Shown one piece after another: positions 20,954 through 30,558 of a DNA stretch of 64,000 nt. The notes under the pieces were generated by a model that saw only the letters and a program-made list of their open reading frames with translations, ran no database searches and was not told the DNA's origin. This stretch comes from Candidatus Pantoea edessiphila (GTDB lineage: Bacteria > Pseudomonadota > Gammaproteobacteria > Enterobacterales > Enterobacteriaceae): the NCBI RefSeq assembly GCF_002933335.1, contig NZ_PDKS01000004.1:1-64000 (forward strand). The letters run 5' to 3'. The position numbers were made by a program, and so were the translations under genes. Position 1 is the stretch's first letter; each line of letters opens with the position of its first letter.

Positions 20954-22033
20954 ATGTCTAAAATTTTAGATTTTGTTAATTCTGGTGTTGTTAACGGTGA
21001 TGATCTTAAAAAAATTTTTATAATAGCAAAAAAAAATAAGTTTGCTTTACCAGCTATAAATTGCATTAATACTGATTCTATAAATGCTGTTTTAGAAGTT
21101 GCCTCCAAGGTCAGATCTCCTGTAATCATTCAATTTTCTAATAGTGGATCAGTATTTTTTGCCGGTAAAGGATTGCGTTCTAGAAAATCACAAGATTTAG
21201 CTATTTTAGGTTGTGTTGCAGCTGCTAATTACGTACACTTCATATCAGACAAATACGATATTCCTGTTATTTTACATACTGATCATTGTACAAAAAATTC
21301 ACTACCGTGGATTGATGGATTACTAGAGGTTGGTATAGAGTATTACTATAAAACTGGCAAGCCCTTGTTTTCTTCTCATATGATTGATCTATCACAAGAA
21401 CCGTTAAAAGAAAATATAGATATATGTAGCAATTATTTAATGCAAATGTCAAAAATAAATATGACTTTAGAAATCGAATTAGGTTGCACAGGTGGTGAAG
21501 AAGATGGTATTGATAATAGTCATATAGATTGTTCTAAACTATATACTAGTCCAGAAGATATAAATTTTGCTTATGAAAAATTAATAAAAATTAGCAGCAA
21601 TTTTACAATTGCTGCATCATTTGGAAATGTCCATGGTGTTTATAACAAAGGTAATGTTAATCTAACTCCTATTATATTACATAATGCTCAAGAATTAATT
21701 TCTAAGAAATATAATTTACCTAAAAATACATTGGATTTTGTATTTCATGGTGGTTCTGGTTCTTCAGATCACGAAATAAAAGAATCTATCAATTATGGTG
21801 TAGTTAAAATGAATATAGATACAGATTCTCAATGGGCTACATGGAAAGGAGTTCTTCGTTACTATAAAAATAATATTGATTATTTGCAATCGCAATTAGG
21901 AAACCCAGAAGGAGCAAATATACCTAATAAAAAATACTATGATCCAAGAGTATGGTTACGTCATACTCAGTTGTCTTTACAATCTTGTTTACAAAGTTAT
22001 TTCGAGAAACTCAATGCAGTTGATTTGTTATAA
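20954..22033 (+). CDS. fbaA: class II fructose-bisphosphate aldolase
   Basis: FbaA interconverts fructose-1,6-bisphosphate with two triose phosphates. The 359-aa product has exactly the E. coli length. The zinc ligand segment HTDHCT, the ELGCTGGEEDGIDNS loop, the second zinc histidine in FGNVHGVY and the phosphate-binding FHGGSGSS segment are all present. It is the third gene of the epd-pgk-fbaA series. The N-terminal eighth is more divergent than the core. Confidence 0.97.
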   Translation: MSKILDFVNSGVVNGDDLKKIFIIAKKNKFALPAINCINTDSINAVLEVASKVRSPVIIQFSNSGSVFFAGKGLRSRKSQDLAILGCVAAANYVHFISDKYDIPVILHTDHCTKNSLPWIDGLLEVGIEYYYKTGKPLFSSHMIDLSQEPLKENIDICSNYLMQMSKINMTLEIELGCTGGEEDGIDNSHIDCSKLYTSPEDINFAYEKLIKISSNFTIAASFGNVHGVYNKGNVNLTPIILHNAQELISKKYNLPKNTLDFVFHGGSGSSDHEIKESINYGVVKMNIDTDSQWATWKGVLRYYKNNIDYLQSQLGNPEGANIPNKKYYDPRVWLRHTQLSLQSCLQSYFEKLNAVDLL

Positions 22034-22153
22034 ATTAATATCAATAAATAATTATTATGATTTTGTTAAAACCATTATCTCAATAATGATAATTACTTTG
22101 TAAGGTTGTTGATAAACAATTTATTATTATTTTTAATAAACATTATAAACATG

Positions 22154-22981
22154 ATGAGTACATATTTTATTAATAAGATCAATGAAATGATCTACTGGAT
22201 TTCAAATAATCAAGCAATGATTTTAATTCACATTTTTAATATAATTTCTGCTATAATAATAGCCGTGATAGGTGTGCTCATTTCTCGTATGTTGTCAAAT
22301 GGAATTAGACACGTATTATTGGTACGTAATATTGAAATTACTGTCGCTGATTTTCTAGCAGGATTAATAAGGTATAGTATCGTTGCTTGTGTAATTAGTG
22401 CAGCATTAGGTCGTATTGGTATACAATCTACATCATTAATCACTGTATTAGGTGCAGCTAGTTTAGCTATAGGATTAGCTCTGCAAGGTTCACTAGCAAA
22501 TTTAGCAGCCGGAGTGTTATTGATTACATTTTACCCTCTGCGAGCAGGAGAAAAAGTTGATATAGGAGGAGTAACTGGTAGTATTATAAACATCGAAGTT
22601 TTCTCTACTACTCTAAAAAGTTATGATGGTAAAATTATTATTTTACCAAATAGTAAAATAATTAGTAGTGTGATAATTAATTTTTCGCGGGAAAACATTA
22701 GGTGTAATGAATTTGTTATTAATGTAGCATATGAAGCAAATGTAGATGAAGTAATCAAATTACTAAGAGAGGTTACTGCATCAGATAAACGAGTATTGAA
22801 AGACAAAGAAATTCAAATTGGTTTAAATGAAATAAATTCTTCTTCCATTAAATTTATTGTTAGATGCTGGTGTAAAACTGATGATTTGCAAAATGTTTAC
22901 TGGGATTTGTTAAAAAATTTTAAAATCATGTTAGATGCGAATAATTTTAGTATTGCTTGTTCACAACATGCTAAATCCTAA
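22154..22981 (+). CDS. mscS: small-conductance mechanosensitive channel MscS
   Basis: MscS opens under membrane tension to release solutes on hypo-osmotic shock. The pore helix TM3 pattern of alternating Gly/Ala is intact (LGAASLAIGLALQGSLANLAAG), followed by the beta domain (GEKVDIGGVTGSI, FSTTLKSYDGKIIILPNSKI). E. coli alignment supports a start at ATG 22154 (MSTYFINKINEMI) or the adjacent ATG 22151. A TTG at 22106 would add an unusual hydrophobic extension. The product is about 275 aa against 286, with the C-terminal tail shortened. Position after fbaA is as in E. coli, with argO and argP missing afterwards. Confidence 0.94.
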   Translation: MSTYFINKINEMIYWISNNQAMILIHIFNIISAIIIAVIGVLISRMLSNGIRHVLLVRNIEITVADFLAGLIRYSIVACVISAALGRIGIQSTSLITVLGAASLAIGLALQGSLANLAAGVLLITFYPLRAGEKVDIGGVTGSIINIEVFSTTLKSYDGKIIILPNSKIISSVIINFSRENIRCNEFVINVAYEANVDEVIKLLREVTASDKRVLKDKEIQIGLNEINSSSIKFIVRCWCKTDDLQNVYWDLLKNFKIMLDANNFSIACSQHAKS

Positions 22982-23169
22982 AATAAATCAATTTATCCTC
23001 TTAATTAAATCATATCTTAGATTGGATATGGTATTTATTATATATTTAAATTGTTTAATGACTTATTACGCAAGTTATTTTGTTTATATTAATTAAAATA
23101 TCTGTAATTTATGAAAAAGATTTATTTTATACTGTTATTAATTTTATTTATTAGGTATTTAAATATATC

Positions 23170-23829
23170 ATGGATCAAAATAGCTTAAAAAAAGCTGTAG
23201 GTTTGGCTGCGGTTGAATTTATACAACCTGATACTATTGTTGGTATAGGGACAGGATCTACTATTAATTATTTTATCAACTCATTGAGCTCTATTAAATT
23301 TAAAATTAAAGGTGTTGTTTCTAGTTCTGAACAATCAACAAATAAACTAAGAAATTTTGGTATAAAAATAATAAATTTAAATGAATTAAAATTTTTACCT
23401 TTATATATTGATAGCGCAGATGAGATAGATCCTCAAATGTGTATGATTAAAGGTGGAGGAGCGGCATTAACTAGTGAAAAGATTATTGCATCAGTAGCAG
23501 AAAAATTTATATGTATTGTAGATGTTTCTAAAAAAGTTAATATATTAGGGAAATTTCCTGTACCAATTGAAGTAATCGGTATTGCTCGTGGTTTTGTTAC
23601 GCGTGAATTAGAGAAGATAGGAGGTATTGTCAAATATCGTCGAGGCATAATAACAGATCACGGAAATATTATTTTGGATATATATAATTTATCTATTTCA
23701 AATCCTATTTTATTAGAACAACATATAAATTCTATACCTGGCGTCGTTACTGTAGGCATTTTCGCGTCTCGCAAAGCGGATATTTTATTGGTTAGTGACC
23801 ATAATGGTATTAATACTATTATAAAATAA
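23170..23829 (+). CDS. rpiA: ribose-5-phosphate isomerase A
   Basis: RpiA interconverts ribose-5-phosphate and ribulose-5-phosphate, feeding nucleotide synthesis and transketolase. The 219-aa protein has the E. coli length. The substrate-binding IGTGSTINYFI, the catalytic region SADEIDPQMCMIKGGGAALTSEK, and the end segment IPGVVTVGIF are conserved. No overlap with its neighbours; serA follows 87 bases later, as in E. coli. Confidence 0.97.
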   Translation: MDQNSLKKAVGLAAVEFIQPDTIVGIGTGSTINYFINSLSSIKFKIKGVVSSSEQSTNKLRNFGIKIINLNELKFLPLYIDSADEIDPQMCMIKGGGAALTSEKIIASVAEKFICIVDVSKKVNILGKFPVPIEVIGIARGFVTRELEKIGGIVKYRRGIITDHGNIILDIYNLSISNPILLEQHINSIPGVVTVGIFASRKADILLVSDHNGINTIIK

Positions 23830-23916
23830 TATTACTAAAGATATATATCCTATTTTAATTAGTGATTTTGCTAATACAAATTATATTGTACTGAACTTTC
23901 AGTTTGGGTGGTATAT

Positions 23917-25137
23917 ATGGAAAAAGATAGAATTAGATTTTTACTATTAGAGGACATACACAAAAGTGCAATACACAATTTAAAATCTTCAGGATATTCC
24001 AATATTGAATCTTATAAAACTGTTCTTGATAGTGATTATTTAAAAAATTCTTTGATTAATGCGCATTTTATTGGGATTCGTTCTAGATCAAAAATAAACA
24101 AATATATTTTATCTTTAGCAAAAAATTTACTAGCTATTGGCTGTTTCTGTATAGGAACAGATCAGATTGATTTAATTCATTCAGCAATAAGTGGTATCCC
24201 TATTTTTAATGCACCATTTTCTAATACCCGTTCTGTTGCAGAGTTAGTAATTGGTGAAATGTTAATAATGTTACGTGGAGTTCCGGTAGCTAATGCAAAA
24301 ATGCATTGTGATATTTGGTATAAAACTGCGAAGGGTTCTTTTGAAGCTCGTGGTAAAAAAATTGGAATCATTGGTTACGGTCATATTGGAATGCAATTAG
24401 GCATATTAGCAGAAAGTTTGGGAATGCATGTGTTTTTTTATGACCTTGAAAATAAGCTTTCTTTAGGTAATGCAATACAAGTTGATAATATACATGACTT
24501 ACTTAGGATGAGTGATGTTATTAGTATACATGTTCCAGAAACACAAGCAACTAATAATATGATTAGTGCAAAAGAACTATCTTATATGAAATCAACAGGT
24601 TTATTAATTAATACATCACGTGGTAATGTAGTAAATTTATTAGATTTATATAATGCATTAAAAGACAAAAAGATAGCAGGTGCAGCTATTGATGTATTTC
24701 CATCTGAACCTATTAATAATAGTTCTTTTATTTCCTCTTTAAAAGAATTTGATAATGTTATTCTTACTCCTCATATTGGAGGATCTACAGAAGAAGCACA
24801 AGAAAATATTGGAATCGAAGTTAGTAGTAAATTAATAAAATATTTTGAAAATGGTTCTACAATATCAGCGGTAAATTTTCCTGAAGTTTCATTGCCTATT
24901 CATAAATATCATATGAGTAGATTTATACATATACATAAAAATTTACCTGGAATTTTAAATTCTATTAATCAGATTTTTGCTGATCACAATGTTAATATTT
25001 TTTCACAATATCTACAAACATCATCATCTATAGGTTATGTAGTAATAGACGCAAACGCTGAAAAACAAATATTGGAAATAATTTTAAAATTATTGCAATC
25101 TATTAAAGGAACAATTCGAACTCGTTTATTATATTAG
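23917..25137 (+). CDS. serA: D-3-phosphoglycerate dehydrogenase
   Basis: SerA oxidises 3-phosphoglycerate in the first step of serine synthesis; serine is the carbon acceptor for sulfide in cysteine synthesis. It has the NAD site GIIGYGHIGMQLG, the catalytic Arg in NTSRGNVV, the Glu segment, and His in LTPHIGGST. The C-terminal ACT domain keeps HIHKNLPGIL and NVNIFSQYLQTS. The Gly-Gly hinge before the ACT domain in E. coli (LHGGRR) is replaced by HKYHMSR with two extra residues. Mutation of that hinge is known to weaken serine inhibition. An in-frame GTG at 23908 exists, but ATG 23917 is closer to the E. coli start and has a GGGTGG ribosome site. Confidence 0.95.
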   Translation: MEKDRIRFLLLEDIHKSAIHNLKSSGYSNIESYKTVLDSDYLKNSLINAHFIGIRSRSKINKYILSLAKNLLAIGCFCIGTDQIDLIHSAISGIPIFNAPFSNTRSVAELVIGEMLIMLRGVPVANAKMHCDIWYKTAKGSFEARGKKIGIIGYGHIGMQLGILAESLGMHVFFYDLENKLSLGNAIQVDNIHDLLRMSDVISIHVPETQATNNMISAKELSYMKSTGLLINTSRGNVVNLLDLYNALKDKKIAGAAIDVFPSEPINNSSFISSLKEFDNVILTPHIGGSTEEAQENIGIEVSSKLIKYFENGSTISAVNFPEVSLPIHKYHMSRFIHIHKNLPGILNSINQIFADHNVNIFSQYLQTSSSIGYVVIDANAEKQILEIILKLLQSIKGTIRTRLLY

Positions 25138-25150
25138 TAAATTGTTTTAA

Positions 25151-25741
25151 TCACCACCTCCATATTTTTGATGGAGTTATTATTATAGGTAACGGTATAT
25201 CCCATTCCATAGTTGGTATTTCTTTAACCAACTGAAAATCATGTGCTAGTCCAACAGGTAAAAAGGAATCTTTTGACCAAAATTGTAGTATACGGTCATA
25301 AAATCCCCCTCCAAAACCTAATCTTTGGCCTTTGAGGTCAAAAGCTACTATTGGTACTAACATAATATCAATTTTATTAGGAGATATTAAATATTTAGAA
25401 TTAAATTCAGGTTCCATAATATTTAATTTGTTTGGAATTAATTTGGTTTTTGAATGATACTCTATAAATAATAGATTACGAGGTGCAAAAGGATTTAAGA
25501 TAGGAAGAAAAATACTTTTTCTTTTTTTCCAAAAGTAATATATTGCATGATTAGTATCTATTTCTCCATCTATTGATAAATAAGAAGCTATATTGTTTGC
25601 ATTTACTATCGGTTCATAATTGACTAATAGTTTAGTTAATTGTACTGATGATTCTTTTTGTTTTTTTTCTGATATAGAACATCGTAAATGACGCATACGG
25701 TTCCTAATATGATATCTTTGCAATATTTTTTTTTTTAACAT
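25151..25741 (-). CDS. fau: 5-formyltetrahydrofolate cyclo-ligase family protein (Fau/YgfA)
   Basis: This enzyme converts 5-formyl-THF to 5,10-methenyl-THF in an ATP-dependent reaction and so recycles folate. The 196-aa protein has the C-terminal family motif LGFGGGFYDRIL and the N-terminal RHLRCSIS. The middle IDGEIDTNHAIYYFW segment matches E. coli YgfA (182 aa). It converges on serA with a 13-base gap, as in E. coli. In E. coli the 6S RNA gene ssrS lies just upstream; the corresponding region here (25742-26031) is AT-rich and shows no 6S-like sequence. Confidence 0.9.
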   Translation of the reverse strand: MLKKKILQRYHIRNRMRHLRCSISEKKQKESSVQLTKLLVNYEPIVNANNIASYLSIDGEIDTNHAIYYFWKKRKSIFLPILNPFAPRNLLFIEYHSKTKLIPNKLNIMEPEFNSKYLISPNKIDIMLVPIVAFDLKGQRLGFGGGFYDRILQFWSKDSFLPVGLAHDFQLVKEIPTMEWDIPLPIIITPSKIWRW

Positions 25742-26031
25742 ATATGTACTGTCTATTTTTGATTAAATCTTTTAATTGCAATTAAGTGTTGTAAATAACA
25801 ACATGATTTTATAATTAAGACCATTATTTAAATTAATCTATGATTTTAATTGCGATTGTGTTAGATTTATGGAAATGTAAGTATTACTATATTGATTCAA
25901 AGCTATATTATTATATTTAAAATTTAGTATAATTTTTCTATAATGTATTATAAAAATTAAAAATAGTTATTATAAATAATGAATTCTCATTCTCATAATA
26001 TCCAAACATAAATATTATAAGAACATAACGT

Positions 26032-27348
26032 ATGATTTCAATTAATATATTAAAAAATCGCAGAAAAAAAATTATATCACAAATGGTTTATGATAGTGCA
26101 ATATTATTATTTGCAACTCCTGATAATAAACAAAATAAATGCAAGTTTAATCAAAATAAGGATTTTTGGTATTTTACTGGTTTTAATGAACCTGATTCTT
26201 TGTTAGTAATGATAAAAAAAGATGATAAATTTATTCGAAAGATATTATTTAATAGATCTAGAGATTTCGATGAAGAAATTTGGGTAGGTCGTCGTTTAGG
26301 GCAGGATGCAGCTTTAAGTATAATAGATGTTGACTATGCATTCCCGTGGAATAGTGTATATGAAAATCTTTATAAATTATTAAGTGGATTAAAAGTAATA
26401 TATCATGCTTGGGGGGAATATGCAGAAGTTGATCAATTAGTATTGAATGTACTTAAATATCTAAATGAAAAAAGATTGCAGGGAAAAGGTTCAAGTCCAA
26501 ATACAATTATTGATTGGCGTCCTTTAGTTCATAAAATGCGTTTGTTTAAAGATTTAGAAGAAATAAATTATATTCGAACCTCAGGTAAAATTAGTGCATT
26601 AGCACATACTAGAGCTATGAAATATTGCCGTCCTGGTATTTTTGAATATCAATTGGAAGGTGAAATTCATCATGAATTTTACCTTCACGGATCAAGATTT
26701 ACATCTTATGATACTATAATAGGCTCAGGAATAAACTCATGTATTTTGCATTATACACAAAATAACACTAAAATGCGCAGCGGTGATCTAGTATTAGTTG
26801 ATGCTGGATGTAATTTCAATGAATATGCTAGCGATATTACTCGTACCTTCCCAGTAAATGGAAAATTTACTCAACAACAGCGAGATATATATAATATTGT
26901 ATTAAATTCATTAAAAACTGCAGCTTCAATATTAAAACCAAATATTAGTATTAGGGATATTAATAATATTGTAATACAAATTATGATTAATGACCTAATT
27001 AAATTAGGTTTATTAACAGGTACACTAGATGAAATAATTTCTAAAGGTTCTTATCGTAAATTTTTCATGCATAATTTAAGTCATTGGTTAGGACTTGATG
27101 TTCATGACGTCGGTTATTACGATATATCAATTAACGATCAGGTTTTAAAACCAAACATGGTTTTAACAATAGAACCAGGAATATATATTTTACCTGATAT
27201 ACATGTGCCAAATGAATATCATGGAATCGGAGTGAGAATAGAAGATAACTTTATAATAACTGAAACAGGTAATGAATGTACTACTAGTGGTGTTGTGAAA
27301 GAAATTAAAGATATAGAAAATACTATGGAATCACTAAAAGAAATATAA
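26032..27348 (+). CDS. pepP: Xaa-Pro aminopeptidase P
   Basis: PepP removes N-terminal residues that precede proline. The 438-aa protein (E. coli 441) has the creatinase-like N-terminal domain and the pita-bread catalytic domain. Metal ligands are in VDAGCNFNEYASDITRTFP (two Asp), HNLSHWLGLDVHD (His), EPGIYI and GVRIEDN (two Glu). In E. coli, zapA, ygfB and ubiH/ubiI flank pepP; all are absent here. Intact and probably functional. Confidence 0.95.
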   Translation: MISINILKNRRKKIISQMVYDSAILLFATPDNKQNKCKFNQNKDFWYFTGFNEPDSLLVMIKKDDKFIRKILFNRSRDFDEEIWVGRRLGQDAALSIIDVDYAFPWNSVYENLYKLLSGLKVIYHAWGEYAEVDQLVLNVLKYLNEKRLQGKGSSPNTIIDWRPLVHKMRLFKDLEEINYIRTSGKISALAHTRAMKYCRPGIFEYQLEGEIHHEFYLHGSRFTSYDTIIGSGINSCILHYTQNNTKMRSGDLVLVDAGCNFNEYASDITRTFPVNGKFTQQQRDIYNIVLNSLKTAASILKPNISIRDINNIVIQIMINDLIKLGLLTGTLDEIISKGSYRKFFMHNLSHWLGLDVHDVGYYDISINDQVLKPNMVLTIEPGIYILPDIHVPNEYHGIGVRIEDNFIITETGNECTTSGVVKEIKDIENTMESLKEI

Positions 27349-27443
27349 TATATATTATTAGTATTTAATAAAAGATATCAAATTATTCCTGTGAATATAG
27401 GAAATTATTTTTTAATAGAATTATTAATTTTAATAAAAGTTTT

Positions 27444-28403
27444 TTATATATAATAATGTATTGGTTGAATCATTAAACAGCTGTTTTCGTCATGTTTAAT
27501 ACGTAATATGCTATTAGGAGAAATTTCTTTATTCATTACTGCCTGAACCCAAATTGTGTTATTATCTAATTTTACTGACGCTAGAATTTTACCAATAACT
27601 TTCCAATATTTAGTTGTTTTTATTTCTAAAGAGTCGCTTATTTCAGGTAAACAATTAGATTTCCCTGCCAACCAGTATAGCCTGTTTTTGTTAATACCAA
27701 GGTATTTAGCTCGAGCAATTACTTCTTGTCCTATATAACACCCTTTGCCAAAGCTTATAGCACCTAACATATGTAAATTAGTAGCCTGTGGTATAAATTT
27801 ACCAGTACTTTGGATATTGATTACAGGAATACCTGCTTCAATATCTAATGCTAACCATTGATCACTGTTAGCAAAACTTGCTTTGTTTAATAATTTATTC
27901 TGTAAAATATTTCCTGTTGTTTTGTTTGTAACTATTAAAAAACGTTCAATAGGATTTTCAAACCATAAAATAGCAGTAGTTGTATTATACTGAACTACTG
28001 GTGTGTTAATATTAGGTACTATTGTAAATAAATTTTCTAATGTTTGTTTAGCTTGCATGCCAGATAAACCTAACAAAAATTGGTTATCATATACAAAATC
28101 TACTTTTGAAAATAATGAATATTTTTTTATTTCATTTAATTGAATTTCAATTATTTCTTTACGTATAATATAAGCAATATTGTTGATAAAATAAAATATA
28201 CGTAAATTGCTCCACATTTTTCCTGATGAATTACAATGTGCTGTCAAGTAATGTTGATTTTTCTTGATTTGCGTTATATCTAAAGTTAATTGAGTTTGCA
28301 AATATTTAATTGCATCAAGACCATAAACTGAAACTAAAGCCCAATCATCAAGAAACATTAGAGTTAAAGGTAAACGTGATGAAGATTCTACAGGTTGTCT
28401 CAT
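27444..28403 (-). CDS. ygfZ: folate-dependent Fe-S cluster maintenance protein YgfZ
   Basis: YgfZ is a GcvT-like tetrahydrofolate-binding protein that supports certain Fe-S enzymes. The signature K-G-C-Y-x-G-Q-E-x3-R is present as GKGCYIGQEVIARAKYLG around residue 230. The 319-aa length is close to the E. coli 326, and the N-terminal LDDWALVSVYGLDAIKYLQTQ matches the family. It converges on pepP. Retention is consistent with Fe-S enzymes such as CysI in this genome. Confidence 0.93.
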   Translation of the reverse strand: MRQPVESSSRLPLTLMFLDDWALVSVYGLDAIKYLQTQLTLDITQIKKNQHYLTAHCNSSGKMWSNLRIFYFINNIAYIIRKEIIEIQLNEIKKYSLFSKVDFVYDNQFLLGLSGMQAKQTLENLFTIVPNINTPVVQYNTTTAILWFENPIERFLIVTNKTTGNILQNKLLNKASFANSDQWLALDIEAGIPVINIQSTGKFIPQATNLHMLGAISFGKGCYIGQEVIARAKYLGINKNRLYWLAGKSNCLPEISDSLEIKTTKYWKVIGKILASVKLDNNTIWVQAVMNKEISPNSILRIKHDENSCLMIQPIHYYI

Positions 28404-28680
28404 AATTAGTTTATAAGTTATATAGTAATAATTTATTTATATAGAATTATTATTCTTTAATAGTATTAATATAATTATATTAAACTATATTCATATGTTA
28501 ATACAAAATATTTATAATTAAAAATTAATTATATTTTTAATTATAAAATTCATGTTATTATATAAAAGATTGCAAATCGCACAATAAAAATACACAAATA
28601 AACTAATTTATGTATGTTTATGTTACATAGGCTAAATATAAATTTCAATATCAATCATAAAATAATATAGTGAATAATCA

Positions 28681-30420
28681 GTGTTAAATTATAAAATTAT
28701 ATTACGCAGACGTAAGGCTACTGTTAAGGATAGTTTGCCTACACATTTACCTCCATTAATAAAGCGTATTTACTTAAATCGAGGAGTATGTGATCCTGAA
28801 CATTTAGAAAGAAGCATAAAAAAATTATTTTCATTTAAATCATTATATGACATAGATAAAGCAGTAGTAATACTACATACTATGTTAGTACATAATCGTA
28901 AAATTATAGTAGTAGGAGATTTTGATACTGATGGGGCAACTAGTACTGCTCTCACTGTATTAGCTTTAAGAAGTATGGGTAGTAAAAATGTTGAATATTT
29001 AATACCGAACCGTTTTAAAGATGGATATGGTTTGAGCGAACAAATAGTAACACATTTACATAATGTGGGGGCTGATATGATACTAACAGTAGATAATGGT
29101 ATTTCATCCCATGAAGGTGTTAAATGTGCTAAAAAATATAACATACCTGTAATTATTACTGATCATCACCTTCCTGCTGATCAACTACCTGATGCTGAAG
29201 CTATTATAAATCCTAATATTACAAGATGTTCTTCATTATGTTCATTAGCAGGTGTTGGTGTTGCCTTTTATCTGATGATAGCTCTAAGAACTTATTTGCG
29301 TAAACAAGGATGGTTTAATGGAAAATGGTCTGAGCCAAATTTAGCAAATTTATTGGATCTTGTAGCATTAGGTACTATTGCAGATGTAGTACCTCTTGAT
29401 ATAAACAATAGAATTCTAGTATGGCAAGGATTAATTAGAATTCGTTCTGGAATTTGTCGACCTGGAATTATAGCTTTGTTAGAATTAGCTAACCGTAGTT
29501 TCAATGATTTATCAACAGATGATCTTAGTTATGTATTGGGACCACGTCTTAATGCAGCTGGAAGATTAAATGATATGACAAAAGGAGTAGCATTATTATT
29601 AACAGATGATTTAAATCAAGCTCGTGTTTTATCTAACGAATTAGATCTATTGAATCAAACTCGAAAAAAAATAGAAAATATCATGCAAAATGAGGCATGG
29701 AGGTTATGTAATATATTAAAGCAAAAAGAAAATAACTTGCCTTTAGGTATTACTGTTTATCATCCTAAATGGCATCAAGGAGTAGTAGGGATAGTAGCTT
29801 CACGTCTCAAAGAACGTTTTCGTCGTCCGGTAATTGCATTTGCACCTACAGGTATAGGAGATGGTGTTTTAAAAGGATCAGGGCGTTCAGTAGAAAATTT
29901 ACATTTAAGAGACATACTTTCACATTTAAACATGCTAAATCCAAAATTAATGATAAAATTTGGAGGGCATTCTATGGCTGCTGGTTTATCCATTAAGGAA
30001 TCAGATTATGATGAATTTAGTCAACAATTTTCTATAGTTGTCAAAAAATTATTCGAAGATAAGCTGATTTCATATATAGTATGGTCTGATGGGTGTTTGC
30101 AACCTACAGATTTTTCTATTCAAACCGCTTATCTCTTGCGAGAAGCTGGACCGTGGGGGACATCATTTCCTGAACCTACTTTTGATGGCAAATTTGAATT
30201 AATTAGACAACGTCTCATAAATAAAAGACATTTGCATGTTTTATTAAGGACTATTGATGTTGGTACAGTAATCGATGGAATGTTATTTAATGTAGATACC
30301 GATCATTGGCCAAACAATAATATTAACAAAGTTGAATTAGTATACCGATTAGATATAAAAAAATATCGAAGCAAGCATTCTGTTCAATTAATTATAGAAT
30401 ATTTATGGCCGTTATATTAA
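28681..30420 (+). CDS. recJ: single-strand-specific 5'-3' exonuclease RecJ
   Basis: RecJ degrades single-stranded DNA from the 5' end in recombination and mismatch repair. The 579-aa protein (E. coli 577) has the DHH-family motifs: VVGDFDTDGATST, TVDNGISSHEG, ITDHHLPAD (the DHH box), and the DHHA1 glycine-rich region FGGHSMAAGLSI. It starts with GTG 28681, which fits the E. coli N terminus (MKQQIQLRRRE versus MLNYKIILRRRK). It precedes prfB and lysS, as in E. coli; dsbC and xerD, found upstream in E. coli, are absent. Confidence 0.95.
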   Translation: MLNYKIILRRRKATVKDSLPTHLPPLIKRIYLNRGVCDPEHLERSIKKLFSFKSLYDIDKAVVILHTMLVHNRKIIVVGDFDTDGATSTALTVLALRSMGSKNVEYLIPNRFKDGYGLSEQIVTHLHNVGADMILTVDNGISSHEGVKCAKKYNIPVIITDHHLPADQLPDAEAIINPNITRCSSLCSLAGVGVAFYLMIALRTYLRKQGWFNGKWSEPNLANLLDLVALGTIADVVPLDINNRILVWQGLIRIRSGICRPGIIALLELANRSFNDLSTDDLSYVLGPRLNAAGRLNDMTKGVALLLTDDLNQARVLSNELDLLNQTRKKIENIMQNEAWRLCNILKQKENNLPLGITVYHPKWHQGVVGIVASRLKERFRRPVIAFAPTGIGDGVLKGSGRSVENLHLRDILSHLNMLNPKLMIKFGGHSMAAGLSIKESDYDEFSQQFSIVVKKLFEDKLISYIVWSDGCLQPTDFSIQTAYLLREAGPWGTSFPEPTFDGKFELIRQRLINKRHLHVLLRTIDVGTVIDGMLFNVDTDHWPNNNINKVELVYRLDIKKYRSKHSVQLIIEYLWPLY

Positions 30421-30471
30421 TTTCAATTATATTTATTGTAAACAAAAATAAAACATTGTTAACTGATATTT

Positions 30472-30529
30472 AAATAGATTTTAAGTAATTATCGTTATCA
30501 AAATAGATTTTAAGTAATTATCGTTATCA
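30472..30529. repeat. two exact tandem copies of a 29-bp unit between recJ and prfB
   Basis: The units 30472-30500 and 30501-30529 are identical over 29 bases and directly adjacent. The second copy ends 29 bases before the prfB start codon, so both would fall in or near the prfB promoter or leader. This looks like a recent slippage duplication. Confidence 0.95.
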
Positions 30530-30558
30530 AATTGAATTTTATATAAAGAGCTAAAATA

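Noticed and set aside
25742-26031. Possible 6S RNA (ssrS) upstream of fau, as in E. coli
   Set aside because: The interval is almost pure AT and shows neither the GC-rich closing stem nor the conserved bubble flanks of 6S RNA.
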